In this document: positions 36,170 through 44,572 of the stretch, one piece after another
Position numbering within the stretch: the stretch's first letter is position 1
How the letters are laid out: each line of letters begins with the position of its first letter
Program-made: the position numbers and the translations under genes
The notes under the pieces: generated by a model
Seen by the model: only the letters and a program-made list of their open reading frames with translations
Told to the model about the DNA's origin: nothing
The model's database searches: none
DNA from: Thermoplasmatota archaeon
GTDB taxonomy: Archaea; Thermoplasmatota; E2; UBA202; JdFR-43
Assembly (NCBI GenBank): GCA_029259055.1
Contig: JAPDJP010000018.1
Span: forward strand, 1 to 54,818
DNA length: 54,818 nucleotides
Reading direction: 5' to 3'

Positions 36170-36607
36170 ATGTTCTACAGAGGTATAATAGATTTGGAGA
36201 CGAAAGGAGAAATGGATATAATAGATATAACTGAAGGAGTGCAAAAAATTGTTAAGGAGAGTAAAATTAAAAATGGTATAGCATGCATTTTTTGTCCCGG
36301 TTCTACAGGAGCGATAACAACAATAGAGTATGAAAGCGGTTTGTTGCATGACTTACCGAATGCATTAGAAAGAATAGCACCAAAAAATGCATACTATAAA
36401 CATGAAGAAAGATGGCATGATGGAAATGGACACAGTCATGTAAGGGCGAGCATAATTGGACCAAGTATAACGGTTCCTATAGAAAATGGAAAATTAGTAT
36501 TAGGAGTGTGGCAGCAGATTGTATTTATAGAATGCGATATTAGGCCAAGGAAAAGGAATATATTGGTTCATGTTGTTGGGGATTTTGGAACAAGCTTAAC
36601 CAGATAA
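36170..36607 (+). CDS. yjbQ: YjbQ-family protein (UPF0047)
   Basis: The 145-residue protein has CPGSTGAITT, ERWHDGNGHSHVRAS and a GTWQ-like GVWQQI ending, all typical of the YjbQ trimer family. Some members show thiamine-phosphate synthase-like activity, but the physiological role is unsettled. It lies 27 nt after the C25 gene. The last 40 bp overlap the riboflavin gene on the other strand. Confidence 0.9.
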   Translation: MFYRGIIDLETKGEMDIIDITEGVQKIVKESKIKNGIACIFCPGSTGAITTIEYESGLLHDLPNALERIAPKNAYYKHEERWHDGNGHSHVRASIIGPSITVPIENGKLVLGVWQQIVFIECDIRPRKRNILVHVVGDFGTSLTR

Positions 36608-37218
36608 CCTTCTCCCATTCTTACTATTTTTTTAATTTCCATCTTAATTGTTTCCTCATCTTTTTTTGCTCCATCTCCTCCAGCAATTGTGGGAGCATCT
36701 CCTCCTATTATTATTGGTGAGAAATAAATGAACATTTCATCTACAATCCCATTCTTTAAAAATTCCCAGATAACGGTAGAGCCCCCCTCAACTAATAACT
36801 TTCTTATCCCTTTCTTGTATAAAATTTTCATTAGCTCGTTTAAATCAATTTTGCCATTTTTTTCCTTACATCTTATTATTTCCACATTTTCATTAAATTT
36901 CCTTATTTTATTGCTAATAGTTGCTATAATGGTTTTCCCTGCCTTTAAAACATTGGATTCTTCTGGAATTCTTAATTTACTATCCAATATGATCTTTATT
37001 GGTTGTTTTGGATTATGAACATACTTTTCTTTTACGGTGAGCTTTGGATTATCTGTTAAAACAGTTTCTATTCCAACCAGTATGGCATCGCACTCATTCC
37101 TAAGCATATGAACTCTTGCAAAATCCTCCTCATTCGATAGCTTTATTTCTTTTTTCCCAACTAGTGCGATTTTGCCGTCGATGGAAGAGGCGCAATTTAT
37201 TATTACGTATGGTCTCAT
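36568..37218 (-). CDS. 2,5-diamino-6-ribosylamino-pyrimidinone 5'-phosphate reductase
   Basis: The 216-residue protein matches the RibD C-terminal/RIB7 reductase fold: CASSIDGKIA at the start, LRNECDAILVGIETVLTDNP, and a later LLVEGGSTV. Archaea use it in riboflavin and F420 precursor synthesis with NADPH. It overlaps PKD gene by 4 bp upstream and YjbQ by 40 bp at the 3' end. Confidence 0.88.
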   Translation of the reverse strand: MRPYVIINCASSIDGKIALVGKKEIKLSNEEDFARVHMLRNECDAILVGIETVLTDNPKLTVKEKYVHNPKQPIKIILDSKLRIPEESNVLKAGKTIIATISNKIRKFNENVEIIRCKEKNGKIDLNELMKILYKKGIRKLLVEGGSTVIWEFLKNGIVDEMFIYFSPIIIGGDAPTIAGGDGAKKDEETIKMEIKKIVRMGEGYLVKLVPKSPTT

Positions 37219-38195
37219 TTTTTCTTTGCCAAGTAGATTGATAGAGAAATTAATAAGGAAAGAAGTAAAAATATTAGTTCAAAGGAAGGCATTTTTTTAA
37301 ATCTTATTCCATCTTCATATAGATAAATTCTATTCAATTTTTTTGCTACTATATCCTTATAAAAATTTTTATACCTTATTTCAAATTCATTCAATCCATT
37401 ATTTAAATATACTTGCAAAACATATTTTTTGTCTACTTGAAATGAATATTTATCACGATTATTTATGGTTATGTTAACCCATAATGGTTCAGGACATTTA
37501 TTTATTAACTTTATTTTATGCGGAATCTGCTCAATGCTTCCATTTAACCAATCAATTTTTAATACTTTCTTTGTTTCATTTTCCTGTAAATCCCAATCAA
37601 CTACTTTTAATGTTATGACATAAAAGCCATTTTTAGTATAGTTGTACTCAATTTTTCTTTTATTTGGATCGACGTTTTCCCATTGTCCATCTCCATTTAA
37701 ATCCCACCAATATTGTTTTATATATCCATCTGGATCAAAGCTATTTTGAGCATCAAAAATTATTGTATTATTAAAGATGCTCACGTTAATTCTCCCAATG
37801 GGGGGAAGTAATTTATCAACAACAACTACTTCATGTTCCGCCCAATCTGGTGAGCCTACTCTGTCGCCGTCTTCAGCCATTAGTTTTACTATATATTTTC
37901 CAGGCTCTTTAAAAACATATTCCATTTGTACGCTGGCATTTAATTCATAATATATAGCTTTTCCATCTTTTATGATATACCAGTAATATCTTATATTTCC
38001 TAAATCACTTTTTGTATCGCTAGCATCAAATATTACTTTTTGTCCGACAGCAACATTACCATAAATTTTATTTCCATTTTCATCGATCATATAAATTTCT
38101 CTTCCATTTTCATCTAATAATTTAAATCTTGCATCAACACTCGCTTTTGAAATAGGTAGCAGGCATATGAGGAGAAATATGATGATTTTTTTCAT
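37215..38195 (-). CDS. Surface protein with PKD domains and a sorting-signal-like tail
   Basis: The 326-residue protein has an N-terminal signal (KKII, hydrophobic to about 18), two PKD-type beta-sandwiches (the first about 50-130 with YVFKEPGKYIVKL; the second with FDAQNSFDPDG and a DLNGDG loop), and ends with MPSFELIFLLL, a hydrophobic helix and KKK. That last arrangement resembles archaeosortase (PGF-CTERM-like) signals. It probably sits on the cell surface and may bind polysaccharide or protein. It overlaps the reductase gene by 4 bp. Confidence 0.75.
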   Translation of the reverse strand: MKKIIIFLLICLLPISKASVDARFKLLDENGREIYMIDENGNKIYGNVAVGQKVIFDASDTKSDLGNIRYYWYIIKDGKAIYYELNASVQMEYVFKEPGKYIVKLMAEDGDRVGSPDWAEHEVVVVDKLLPPIGRINVSIFNNTIIFDAQNSFDPDGYIKQYWWDLNGDGQWENVDPNKRKIEYNYTKNGFYVITLKVVDWDLQENETKKVLKIDWLNGSIEQIPHKIKLINKCPEPLWVNITINNRDKYSFQVDKKYVLQVYLNNGLNEFEIRYKNFYKDIVAKKLNRIYLYEDGIRFKKMPSFELIFLLLSLLISLSIYLAKKK

Positions 38196-38218
38196 GTTTT
38201 TATATTATACCTGTGTTT

Positions 38219-38890
38219 TTATGTGCTTTGCTTTTTATGTGCAATTGCCATTGCCATTTCTTCCAAAATTTCTTCTTTATTCCTTGCTTTAACCACACCA
38301 CTCGCTACCAATATTCCATCTGCTCCTAATTCAACAGCTTTTGAAACATCCATCCCGTTTTTTATTCCAGCTCCGCATAGCACTTTAATTTCATCATTTA
38401 TTTTTTTAACTTCATCAACTGCTTTTTTGACAACAGTAGGCTTTGCTTTTGTTACAGATATATCTCCTCCTATTAATTCTGGTGGTTCAATAGCTATACA
38501 ATCTGGATTAAGACATGCTATTGCTCTTGTTATAGCAATGTTACTTGCACAAACTATTACCTCCAGCCCTACCTCTTTTGCTCTTTCGATAGCTTTTGCA
38601 ATATCTTCGATTTTCATTAAATGTTCTGAATGATTTATTAAGGTTCCCTTCGCCCCTGCTTCCTTTACTGCTTCTGGCAAAATCCATCCAGTATAGCTAC
38701 CATATTCAATAGCATCTATATGCTGGCAAAAAGTTTCTATGATATTGCTTACAGCATGTATATCAGAAGGCTGAACAGCAAGGGCCATTCTTACTTTATG
38801 TTTTTCCCCTACTTTTTTCATTACTTTTGCTATTTCTACCGCATTTCTTCCTATCCCTTCCTTATATGCTTTTGTATTTACTACAATCAT
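38219..38890 (-). CDS. tpiA: Triosephosphate isomerase
   Basis: The 223-residue protein is the short archaeal type: NTKAYKE at the start, ALAVQPSDIHAV, the catalytic IEPPELIG loop region and GAGIKNG near the phosphate-binding site. It interconverts dihydroxyacetone phosphate and glyceraldehyde-3-phosphate, linking to gap and pgk in this window. Confidence 0.92.
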   Translation of the reverse strand: MIVVNTKAYKEGIGRNAVEIAKVMKKVGEKHKVRMALAVQPSDIHAVSNIIETFCQHIDAIEYGSYTGWILPEAVKEAGAKGTLINHSEHLMKIEDIAKAIERAKEVGLEVIVCASNIAITRAIACLNPDCIAIEPPELIGGDISVTKAKPTVVKKAVDEVKKINDEIKVLCGAGIKNGMDVSKAVELGADGILVASGVVKARNKEEILEEMAMAIAHKKQST

Positions 38891-38921
38891 TGATTTGAAA
38901 GCAATTATGTTATTTAAGCAA

Positions 38922-38933
38922 TTTTTTTATATT
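38922..38933 (+). promoter_or_regulatory. TATA box of the tRNA-Met gene
   Basis: TTTTTTTATATT lies about 25 nt before the tRNA 5' end at 38953. Confidence 0.55.
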
Positions 38934-38952
38934 CATTACTTTTTTAAAATTA

Positions 38953-39053
38953 GTCGGGGTGGCTCAGCCTGGTAAGAGCGCCTGACTCATAAGCCCAGCT
39001 AAAGGGTTCGCTGAGCAATCAGGAGGTCGCGGGTTCGAATCCCGCCCCCGACA
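38953..39053 (+). tRNA. Elongator tRNA-Met (CAT) with intron
   Basis: GTCGGGG pairs with CCCCGAC to close the acceptor stem, and GGCTCAG, GGTTCGAAT and the anticodon stem CCTGA/TCAGG complete the cloverleaf. The anticodon CAT is at 38988-38990. The anticodon stem lacks the three G-C pairs of an initiator, and the body resembles archaeal elongator tRNA-Met. CCA is not encoded. Confidence 0.95.
38992..39017 (+). other. 26-nt tRNA intron with BHB splice motif
   Basis: The intron lies after nucleotide 37. CTCA (38986-38989) pairs with TGAG (39012-39015) as the central 4-bp helix, flanked by 3-nt bulges TAA and CAA, the canonical bulge-helix-bulge, with an internal hairpin (CCC/GGG). EndA, encoded at 17353, would cut it. 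Confidence 0.85.
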
Positions 39054-39146
39054 CTATTATTCCAGTTTCTTTCATAATCCTCTCTACACGCTTCTTTCAT
39101 CATTAATAATACTTAACAATTCCTTAATAATTTTTTATTTTTCTTC

Positions 39147-39776
39147 CTATTCAACCCTCCTAAAACCTCTTTTTGCAGAAGAGAAAAAGGAAAATATTTT
39201 ACATTTTATCGGATGAAATAAACTTTGATTTCCATCAATTTCCACGCCGTTCAAAATTTCTTCTATAGCTTCCTCCACGCTTTCAGCATTCATATCAACA
39301 TACGCAACACCTAACTCCCATAAAAAATGAGCATCGCTACCAGCCGTCACAGGCAATCTTTTCATTTTTGCATATTCTATTGCTCTTTTATTTTGTAAAG
39401 GAAAGTTCCTTCCATTTATTGCTTCGATAGCATCTGCTTTTATTTTTGGCTTAGAAAAGCGAAAAGGATGAGCCAATATGGCAATTCCTCCCTTTTCATG
39501 TATTTCATCAATTAATTCATCTACTACCCTGCTTTTTACTTCCTCTTTTATTCCTATTGCCAAAATATGTCCCCTATCCGTCTTTATTTCCATTCCTGGG
39601 ATTACCAAAAAATCCTCTGCATATTTCATTGCTTCAGTAGCTCCCTTTATTGTAGAGTGGTCTACAATTGCTGCACCTTTGAAACGCTTCTTTTTCAAAT
39701 ACTTTATAATATCTTTTGGTTTAACATTTCCATCCAAGGAATAAGAACTGTGAACATGTAAATCAAACTTGCTCAT
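39147..39776 (-). CDS. PHP-domain metal-dependent phosphoesterase
   Basis: The 209-residue protein begins DLHVHSSYSLDG, keeps DHSTIKG, a mid-protein Glu in GMEIKT, LAHPFRF and GSDAHF, the metal-binding motifs of the PHP family. It would hydrolyse a phosphoester; histidinol phosphate and short RNA/AMP are known substrates for relatives. It overlaps the PAS regulator gene by 4 bp, so the two are co-translated. Confidence 0.85.
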   Translation of the reverse strand: MSKFDLHVHSSYSLDGNVKPKDIIKYLKKKRFKGAAIVDHSTIKGATEAMKYAEDFLVIPGMEIKTDRGHILAIGIKEEVKSRVVDELIDEIHEKGGIAILAHPFRFSKPKIKADAIEAINGRNFPLQNKRAIEYAKMKRLPVTAGSDAHFLWELGVAYVDMNAESVEEAIEEILNGVEIDGNQSLFHPIKCKIFSFFSSAKRGFRRVE

Positions 39777-40660
39777 TCTAAAAATTTCAATGTTGCCAAA
39801 ACCGCAGGGCGCCCATCAAATTCTATTTTTCTTGACACTATTTCAACTTCCTTGCTACTCCCATCTTTACATATTATTCTATATACTCTTGGTTTTGTTT
39901 CCAATTTTCCTTCAATCATTTTTTGGTAAGCCTCCTTCATTCTCTCCCTGTCTCTTTCATCAACAAATTCTATAAAATCTTTTCCAATAACTTCTCTTCC
40001 TTCATACCCTCCTTTTGTTATCTCTTTATTTACAAATCTTATCTTTCCATCTTGGACAACAATAAGAGTATCCCAGAATTCGTTTATTAAACGCTCATAA
40101 AGTTTCCTCATTTTTCTTTCTTTTTCCTCAACGTATTTTCTTATCGTAATATCTTTTGCAATGCCTACATACCCTCCATTTAGTTTATTAATACTCAAAA
40201 GAACATCAATTTTTTTTCTATCCCCTCTTATTGCCTTTGTTTCTAAATCCCTGATGCTATCTTTTATTTCTTTAATTTCAAAGATTTCGTTAATGTGTTT
40301 TCCTATAACATCTTCCTTATTTAAATATCCAAGTTTTCCTATAAATTCCAGATTACAATCCTTTATTATTAAATCATCCGATAAAAGAAAAGCCATGTCT
40401 CCGAGTTTTTCAAATGCTTCACCATATATTCCTGCATCCAATGTTGAAATTCTCTCGATTTTCTTAAATATATAAGGTACATCCAGTTTCCTCAGAAAAT
40501 CTTCTCTTAGTTCCCTTTTTATTCCTTCCACATGCAGTCTTATAGCTTCTTTGCAAAAATCTGCAACGCTACTATATCCAAGCTCAGGATTTTCTTCAAT
40601 AAATCTTTGCAATTTGTCATACAATTCTTTTGGTAGGGATATTGTACTATACTTCATCAT
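39773..40660 (-). CDS. Ribbon-helix-helix DNA-binding protein with two PAS domains
   Basis: The 295-residue protein starts with a CopG/Arc-like ribbon-helix-helix (YSTISLPKELYDKL, residues 4-17, then a helix-loop-helix to about 50), followed by a first PAS (about 80-175) and a second PAS (about 190-293, with RVYRIICKDGSS). No histidine kinase domain follows, so this is a one-component sensor-regulator. The ligand is unknown. The PHP gene overlaps its end by 4 bp. Confidence 0.75.
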   Translation of the reverse strand: MMKYSTISLPKELYDKLQRFIEENPELGYSSVADFCKEAIRLHVEGIKRELREDFLRKLDVPYIFKKIERISTLDAGIYGEAFEKLGDMAFLLSDDLIIKDCNLEFIGKLGYLNKEDVIGKHINEIFEIKEIKDSIRDLETKAIRGDRKKIDVLLSINKLNGGYVGIAKDITIRKYVEEKERKMRKLYERLINEFWDTLIVVQDGKIRFVNKEITKGGYEGREVIGKDFIEFVDERDRERMKEAYQKMIEGKLETKPRVYRIICKDGSSKEVEIVSRKIEFDGRPAVLATLKFLE

Positions 40661-40724
40661 TAGATATGAATAACACTTAATTATATAAAAAATTTATTGC
40701 ATTCGGTGAACAATTTTGCTCAAT

Positions 40725-42821
40725 TCAAACAACTTCAGAACCATCTTTTACTGGTTTGTCAATTCTTATTTTACCATATTCATCCTGTAATACTTTACCT
40801 TCATATTCAACAAATCCTTTTTTGCAAATTATCTTTAATTTTTTAAATTCCTCATATGTTATTTCCGGAGCGGGTGAGGGTTCTATTCCCTCCGCCCATA
40901 TTTTTGAGCCTTCTTTTGCATTTGGAATCAACAAAACAGCTTTTCCATTATCTTGAGCTGCTAATAGCATGCCATTTGAAACAATGCCTCTTATTCTAGC
41001 CGGTTTGAGATTCGCAAGTAATACAATTTTCCTTCCGATCAATTCTTCCTTTCTATACCAAGGTTTTATTCCAGCAACGATTTTTCTTTTTCCTAATTCT
41101 CCTACATCTAATTCTATAACATATAGTTTGTCTGCATTTGGATGCTCATCAACTCCAATAATTTTTGCCACTCTTAAATCAATTTTTGAAAAGGGCTCTT
41201 CTTTTATTTCCAATTTTTCAAACAATATAGATGGTTTATCTATTTCGTTTTCATCTAATTCTTCCAATGCATCCTCCCATTTATGCTCATGTATGCTATC
41301 TTTATATCCAAGCATTTTCCAAATTTTGTCAGCAGTTTTTGGCATATATGGAGCAGATGAAAAAGCAAGAATTTTAACTATTCTTAAACAAATATGCAAT
41401 ACACTTTTACATCTTTCAACATCATCTTTTATAAGTTTCCAGGGCTGGCTCGCATTCATATATTGATTTCCTATTTGTGCAATTTTCATGACTTTTTTTA
41501 TTCCTTCTTTAAAATTACAACTTTCTATTGATTTTCCTACTCCCTCAAAATTTTTTATTACTTTTTCCATTGTTTCTTTATCTATTTCCGCTTCTTTTGA
41601 ATATGGAGGTATTTTGCCAAAATTTTTGTATGTAAAAGTTAAAACCCTATGTATAAAATTTCCATATATTGCAACCAACTCATTATTATTTTTTGCTATA
41701 AAATCTTCCCATTTCCAGTCAGTGTCATGTTTTTCCGGCATATTTATTGATAAATAATATCTTATGGCATCCCCATTAAATCTTGATAAAACATCAGGAA
41801 GCCATATCCCGACTCCTTTAGATTTTGAAAATTGTTCTCCAGACAAGGTTAAATATTCATTTGCTGGCACATCATATGGTAAATTAAGCCCACCATGAGC
41901 CATTAGCATTGCTGGCCATATAACTGTATGAAAAGGTATGTTATCTTTTGCTAGAAAATAATAGTGCTTTGCTTCATCAACCCACCATTTTTTCCATTCA
42001 TCAGGCTTACCAATTTTCTCTGCCCATTCCATAGAAGCAGATAGATAACCAATTAGGGCATCAAACCATACATAAATCCTTTTATTTTCATATCCCGGAA
42101 TCGGCACCTCCACCCCCCATTCAATATCTCTTGTTATTGCTCTATCCTTTAATCCAGATTTTATAAAATTTAGAGTGAAATTTATGACATTATCCCGCCA
42201 AAAATCTTTATCTTTAAGCCATTCTAAAAGCTTTTCTTCAAAGGCCGATAACCTGAAAAATAAATGTTCTGTTTCCTTTAGAATAGGCTCTTCTCCACAA
42301 ATTTTGCATTTTGGCATTAAAATTTCATTTGCATCAAGAGTTCTTCCACAATCCTCACATTGGTCACCTCTTGCCTTTCCTTGGCAATATGGGCATATTC
42401 CTTCTATATATCTATCTGGAAGAAATCTTTTGCAATTTTCGCAATAAAATGTTCTCATTTTCTTAGGATATATATAACCATTTTCATACAATTTTAAGAA
42501 AAAATTTTTTACGACATTTTTATGAAATTCATTACTTGTTCTTGTAAAATTTTCAAATTTTATCGCCAATTCTTCCAAATTCTTTTTATGTTCCTTATGG
42601 TATTTATCAACTATTTTTTGTGGGGTGACGCCTTCTTTTTCGGCAGTTAAAGTTATTGGTGTGCCGTGCTCATCGCTTCCAGATACCATTAAAACTGCAT
42701 TACCTTTCATTCTATGATATCTTCCAAAAATATCACCAGGTAATAAACAACCAGCTAAAGTCCCTAGATGAAGGGAGCCATTTGCATATGGCCATGCAAC
42801 GCCAATGAAAATTCTTTCCAT
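40725..42821 (-). CDS. metG: Methionyl-tRNA synthetase with C-terminal tRNA-binding domain
   Basis: The 698-residue protein has the HIGH-like HLGT (residues 18-21), two pairs of CXXC zinc knuckles at about 120-165, the KMSKS-like FSKSKG, and a C-terminal EMAP/OB-fold beginning SKIDLRVAKI. It charges tRNA-Met. ATG 42821 was chosen over a 57-residue longer form that would overlap mrp; the TATA near 42841-42848 also fits. It is divergent from mrp. Confidence 0.92.
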   Translation of the reverse strand: MERIFIGVAWPYANGSLHLGTLAGCLLPGDIFGRYHRMKGNAVLMVSGSDEHGTPITLTAEKEGVTPQKIVDKYHKEHKKNLEELAIKFENFTRTSNEFHKNVVKNFFLKLYENGYIYPKKMRTFYCENCKRFLPDRYIEGICPYCQGKARGDQCEDCGRTLDANEILMPKCKICGEEPILKETEHLFFRLSAFEEKLLEWLKDKDFWRDNVINFTLNFIKSGLKDRAITRDIEWGVEVPIPGYENKRIYVWFDALIGYLSASMEWAEKIGKPDEWKKWWVDEAKHYYFLAKDNIPFHTVIWPAMLMAHGGLNLPYDVPANEYLTLSGEQFSKSKGVGIWLPDVLSRFNGDAIRYYLSINMPEKHDTDWKWEDFIAKNNNELVAIYGNFIHRVLTFTYKNFGKIPPYSKEAEIDKETMEKVIKNFEGVGKSIESCNFKEGIKKVMKIAQIGNQYMNASQPWKLIKDDVERCKSVLHICLRIVKILAFSSAPYMPKTADKIWKMLGYKDSIHEHKWEDALEELDENEIDKPSILFEKLEIKEEPFSKIDLRVAKIIGVDEHPNADKLYVIELDVGELGKRKIVAGIKPWYRKEELIGRKIVLLANLKPARIRGIVSNGMLLAAQDNGKAVLLIPNAKEGSKIWAEGIEPSPAPEITYEEFKKLKIICKKGFVEYEGKVLQDEYGKIRIDKPVKDGSEVV

Positions 42822-42837
42822 ATTTGTATATATTCCT

Positions 42838-42870
42838 TTATTTAAAATTTCTTGAGTAAGCTTTATTATC
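42838..42870. promoter_or_regulatory. Divergent promoters for metG and mrp
   Basis: TTTAAATAAA on the minus strand (about 42839-42848) lies roughly 24 nt before the metG ATG, and CTTTATTAT (42861-42869) about 25 nt before the mrp ATG at 42890. Both genes seem leaderless. Confidence 0.5.
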
Positions 42871-42889
42871 CAATTTGCATAGCATTTGC

Positions 42890-43681
42890 ATGGAAAAGTT
42901 AAGGGAGTTGGATAAAAAAATAGAAGAAAATTTGAAAAATATAAAACATAGGATAGCCATCCTAAGCGGAAAAGGGGGTGTTGGAAAAACAACTGTAGCA
43001 GTTAATTTAGCATATGCTCTCGCCATGAAAGGATTTGAAACTGGATTGCTAGATGCCGATATACATGGTCCAAATGTCCCAAAAATGCTTGGTATAGAGC
43101 AAGAAAAAGTATATGGAGATGATAAAGGAATATTGCCGATAAAAGCAACTCCCCATTTAAAAGTAATTTCTTTAGCTTTTATGCTTGAAAAGGATATGCC
43201 AGTAATATGGCGTGGTCCCTTAAAAATGACAGCAATAAAACAATTTTTAGGCGATGTAAGATGGGGAAATTTGGAATACCTTGTTGTTGATTTACCCCCG
43301 GGAACAGGAGACGAGCCATTGAGTATTGCCCAGCTTATAAAAGGAAATGCTATTATTGTTACAACTCCTCAAGATGTTGCTTTATTAGATAGTAGAAGAG
43401 CGGTCAATTTTGCTCGTCGTCTCGGCATGAATATAATAGGAATAATAGAAAATATGAGTGGATTTAAATGTCCATATTGCAAAAAAGAGATAAATTTATT
43501 TAAGATAGGAGGAGGAGAAGAAGCTGCAAAAGAATTAAATGTAGATTTCCTTGGAAGAATACCAATTGATGAAAAAATTGTTATAGATGGGGATGTTGGC
43601 ATACCATTTATAAAAGAGGAAGGAGAGGCATCAAAAGCTTTTATGGAAATAGTAGAAAAAATTATAGAAAAAGTTAAATAA
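42890..43681 (+). CDS. mrp: Mrp/NBP35-type Fe-S carrier ATPase
   Basis: The 263-residue protein has GKGGVGKTT (about residues 27-35), [10 protein letters not shown] and DLPPGTGDE of the Mrp deviant P-loop ATPases, and CPYC (about 200-203) for the shared cluster site. It carries Fe-S clusters to target proteins. ATG 42890 is placed by the TATA at 42861-42869; an upstream in-frame ATG at 42875 is less likely. It stands at the edge of the NifX/MinD operon, whose content it matches. Confidence 0.92.
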   Translation: MEKLRELDKKIEENLKNIKHRIAILSGKGGVGKTTVAVNLAYALAMKGFETGLLDADIHGPNVPKMLGIEQEKVYGDDKGILPIKATPHLKVISLAFMLEKDMPVIWRGPLKMTAIKQFLGDVRWGNLEYLVVDLPPGTGDEPLSIAQLIKGNAIIVTTPQDVALLDSRRAVNFARRLGMNIIGIIENMSGFKCPYCKKEINLFKIGGGEEAAKELNVDFLGRIPIDEKIVIDGDVGIPFIKEEGEASKAFMEIVEKIIEKVK

Positions 43682-43975
43682 CTATCTTCTTAAGACATAA
43701 TTACCTCCTTCTATTCTTATTGCTTTCCCATTTATTATAGCATCGGCTATTTTATATCGTGCATTTTTTAAATCAATCCATAATGCCTTTTGCGAGATGC
43801 CCATTCTAGCTGCAGCTTCATGTTGAGTTAAGCCAAGATAATCTACCAATCTAAAGGCTTCAAATTCTTCGAGCTTAAGGGTAACTACTCCATTATATGG
43901 TATATTTGGCATAAAATAGTTAGCCATTGGAAGCATTTCGATCCATCTTCTGCATCTTCTTCTTCCAGGCATCAT
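43682..43975 (-). CDS. DUF134 (UPF0251) DNA-binding regulator
   Basis: The 97-residue protein starts with basic GRRRCRRW, then TLKLEEFEAFRLVDYLGLTQHEAAARMGIS, a helix-turn-helix region typical of DUF134. Family members often neighbour NifX/Mrp genes in anaerobes. It converges on mrp by one base and is divergent from the operon at 44044, so it may control that operon and itself. Confidence 0.8.
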   Translation of the reverse strand: MMPGRRRCRRWIEMLPMANYFMPNIPYNGVVTLKLEEFEAFRLVDYLGLTQHEAAARMGISQKALWIDLKNARYKIADAIINGKAIRIEGGNYVLRR

Positions 43976-44043
43976 CTTTATATAGAAAAATTTTTAAAAA
44001 ATTTCGTAGAAAATTTTATATATTTCTTACTATATATTCCATC
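43976..44043. promoter_or_regulatory. Divergent promoter between DUF134 and the microprotein operon
   Basis: TAGAAAAATTTT (43983-43994) is repeated in shorter form as TAGAAAATTTTA (44007-44018). TTTTATATA (44015-44023) is about 25 nt before the ATG at 44044; the A/T-rich TTTTTAAAAA near 43991-44000 is positioned for DUF134. The repeat is a candidate operator. Confidence 0.5.
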
Positions 44044-44229
44044 ATGCCATGGGGAAGAGGTAGAGGTTGGGGTGGATGGTTCGGTTGGCCATGGGCTGGA
44101 TGGAGTGGATGGGCAGTATGGCCAGGATGGGGAAGAGGCAACCCATATCCATTCTGCAGAAGATTTCCGTGGTTACCTAGAGGATGGTGGAGAATGCCAT
44201 ACTATGGCTGGCCATGGAGGTGGTGGTAA
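44044..44229 (+). CDS. Trp/Gly-rich microprotein
   Basis: This 61-residue product contains 16 tryptophans and 13 glycines, with repeated GW and PW steps, many arginines and one cysteine (C38). No signal peptide or known domain is visible. The start MPWG resembles the start of DUF5320 proteins that accompany NifX-like genes. A TATA about 25 nt upstream fits leaderless initiation. Its stop is followed directly by the ATG of the next microprotein. The reverse-strand frame here is a shadow. Confidence 0.6.
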   Translation: MPWGRGRGWGGWFGWPWAGWSGWAVWPGWGRGNPYPFCRRFPWLPRGWWRMPYYGWPWRWW

Positions 44230-44376
44230 ATGCCATTTTGGATGCCATATAGCTGGCTAATGATGCCATACATAATGCCATGGATTTACTATTATCCATA
44301 TTACTACTATATGCCATGGTATTATCCATATAGTTGGTACCCATACTACTATTACTACTATTACTACCCATGGTAA
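44230..44376 (+). CDS. Tyr-rich microprotein
   Basis: This 48-residue product has 21 tyrosines, 9 prolines, 6 tryptophans and 6 methionines; residues 39-46 are eight tyrosines in a row. It starts one base after the upstream stop codon, suggesting coupled translation. The MPF/MPY/MPW spacing echoes the neighbouring microproteins. No homology is claimed. It could be an aromatic scaffold, but low-complexity coding is not proof of expression. Confidence 0.5.
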   Translation: MPFWMPYSWLMMPYIMPWIYYYPYYYYMPWYYPYSWYPYYYYYYYYPW

Positions 44377-44419
44377 CAACAAACAATCCTCTCCCCTATA
44401 ATTATTTGAGGTGAGAAAA

Positions 44420-44572
44420 ATGTATTGGCCATATTTCCCTTGGATGCCCTTCACAACCCCAATGCCTCCAGAAATAGAAATAGCGATGCTTGAGCAGGAA
44501 AAAGCGATGTTGGAGGCAAGATTGGCAGAAATAAATAAAAGGCTTGAGCAGTTAAAGGGTGGATTAAAATGA
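44420..44572 (+). CDS. Aromatic-head, coiled-coil-tail microprotein (DUF5320-like)
   Basis: A near-perfect Shine-Dalgarno GAGGTGAG (44408-44415) precedes ATG 44420. The 50-residue product has an aromatic head (MYWPYFPWMPF) and a charged helical tail from about residue 17 with heptad-like Leu/Ala positions and EINKRLEQLK. This resembles the C-terminal coiled coil of DUF5320. The stop overlaps the NifX-1 ATG as ATGA. Confidence 0.65.
   Translation: MYWPYFPWMPFTTPMPPEIEIAMLEQEKAMLEARLAEINKRLEQLKGGLK

Noticed and set aside
42822-42992. Longer metG start at 42992
   Set aside because: It would add 57 residues without family support and overlap mrp and its promoter.
44177-44454. Ser/Met-rich frames on the minus strand across the microproteins
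   Set aside because: They are reverse readings of Trp/Tyr-rich codons; the plus strand has a promoter, coupled starts and operon context.
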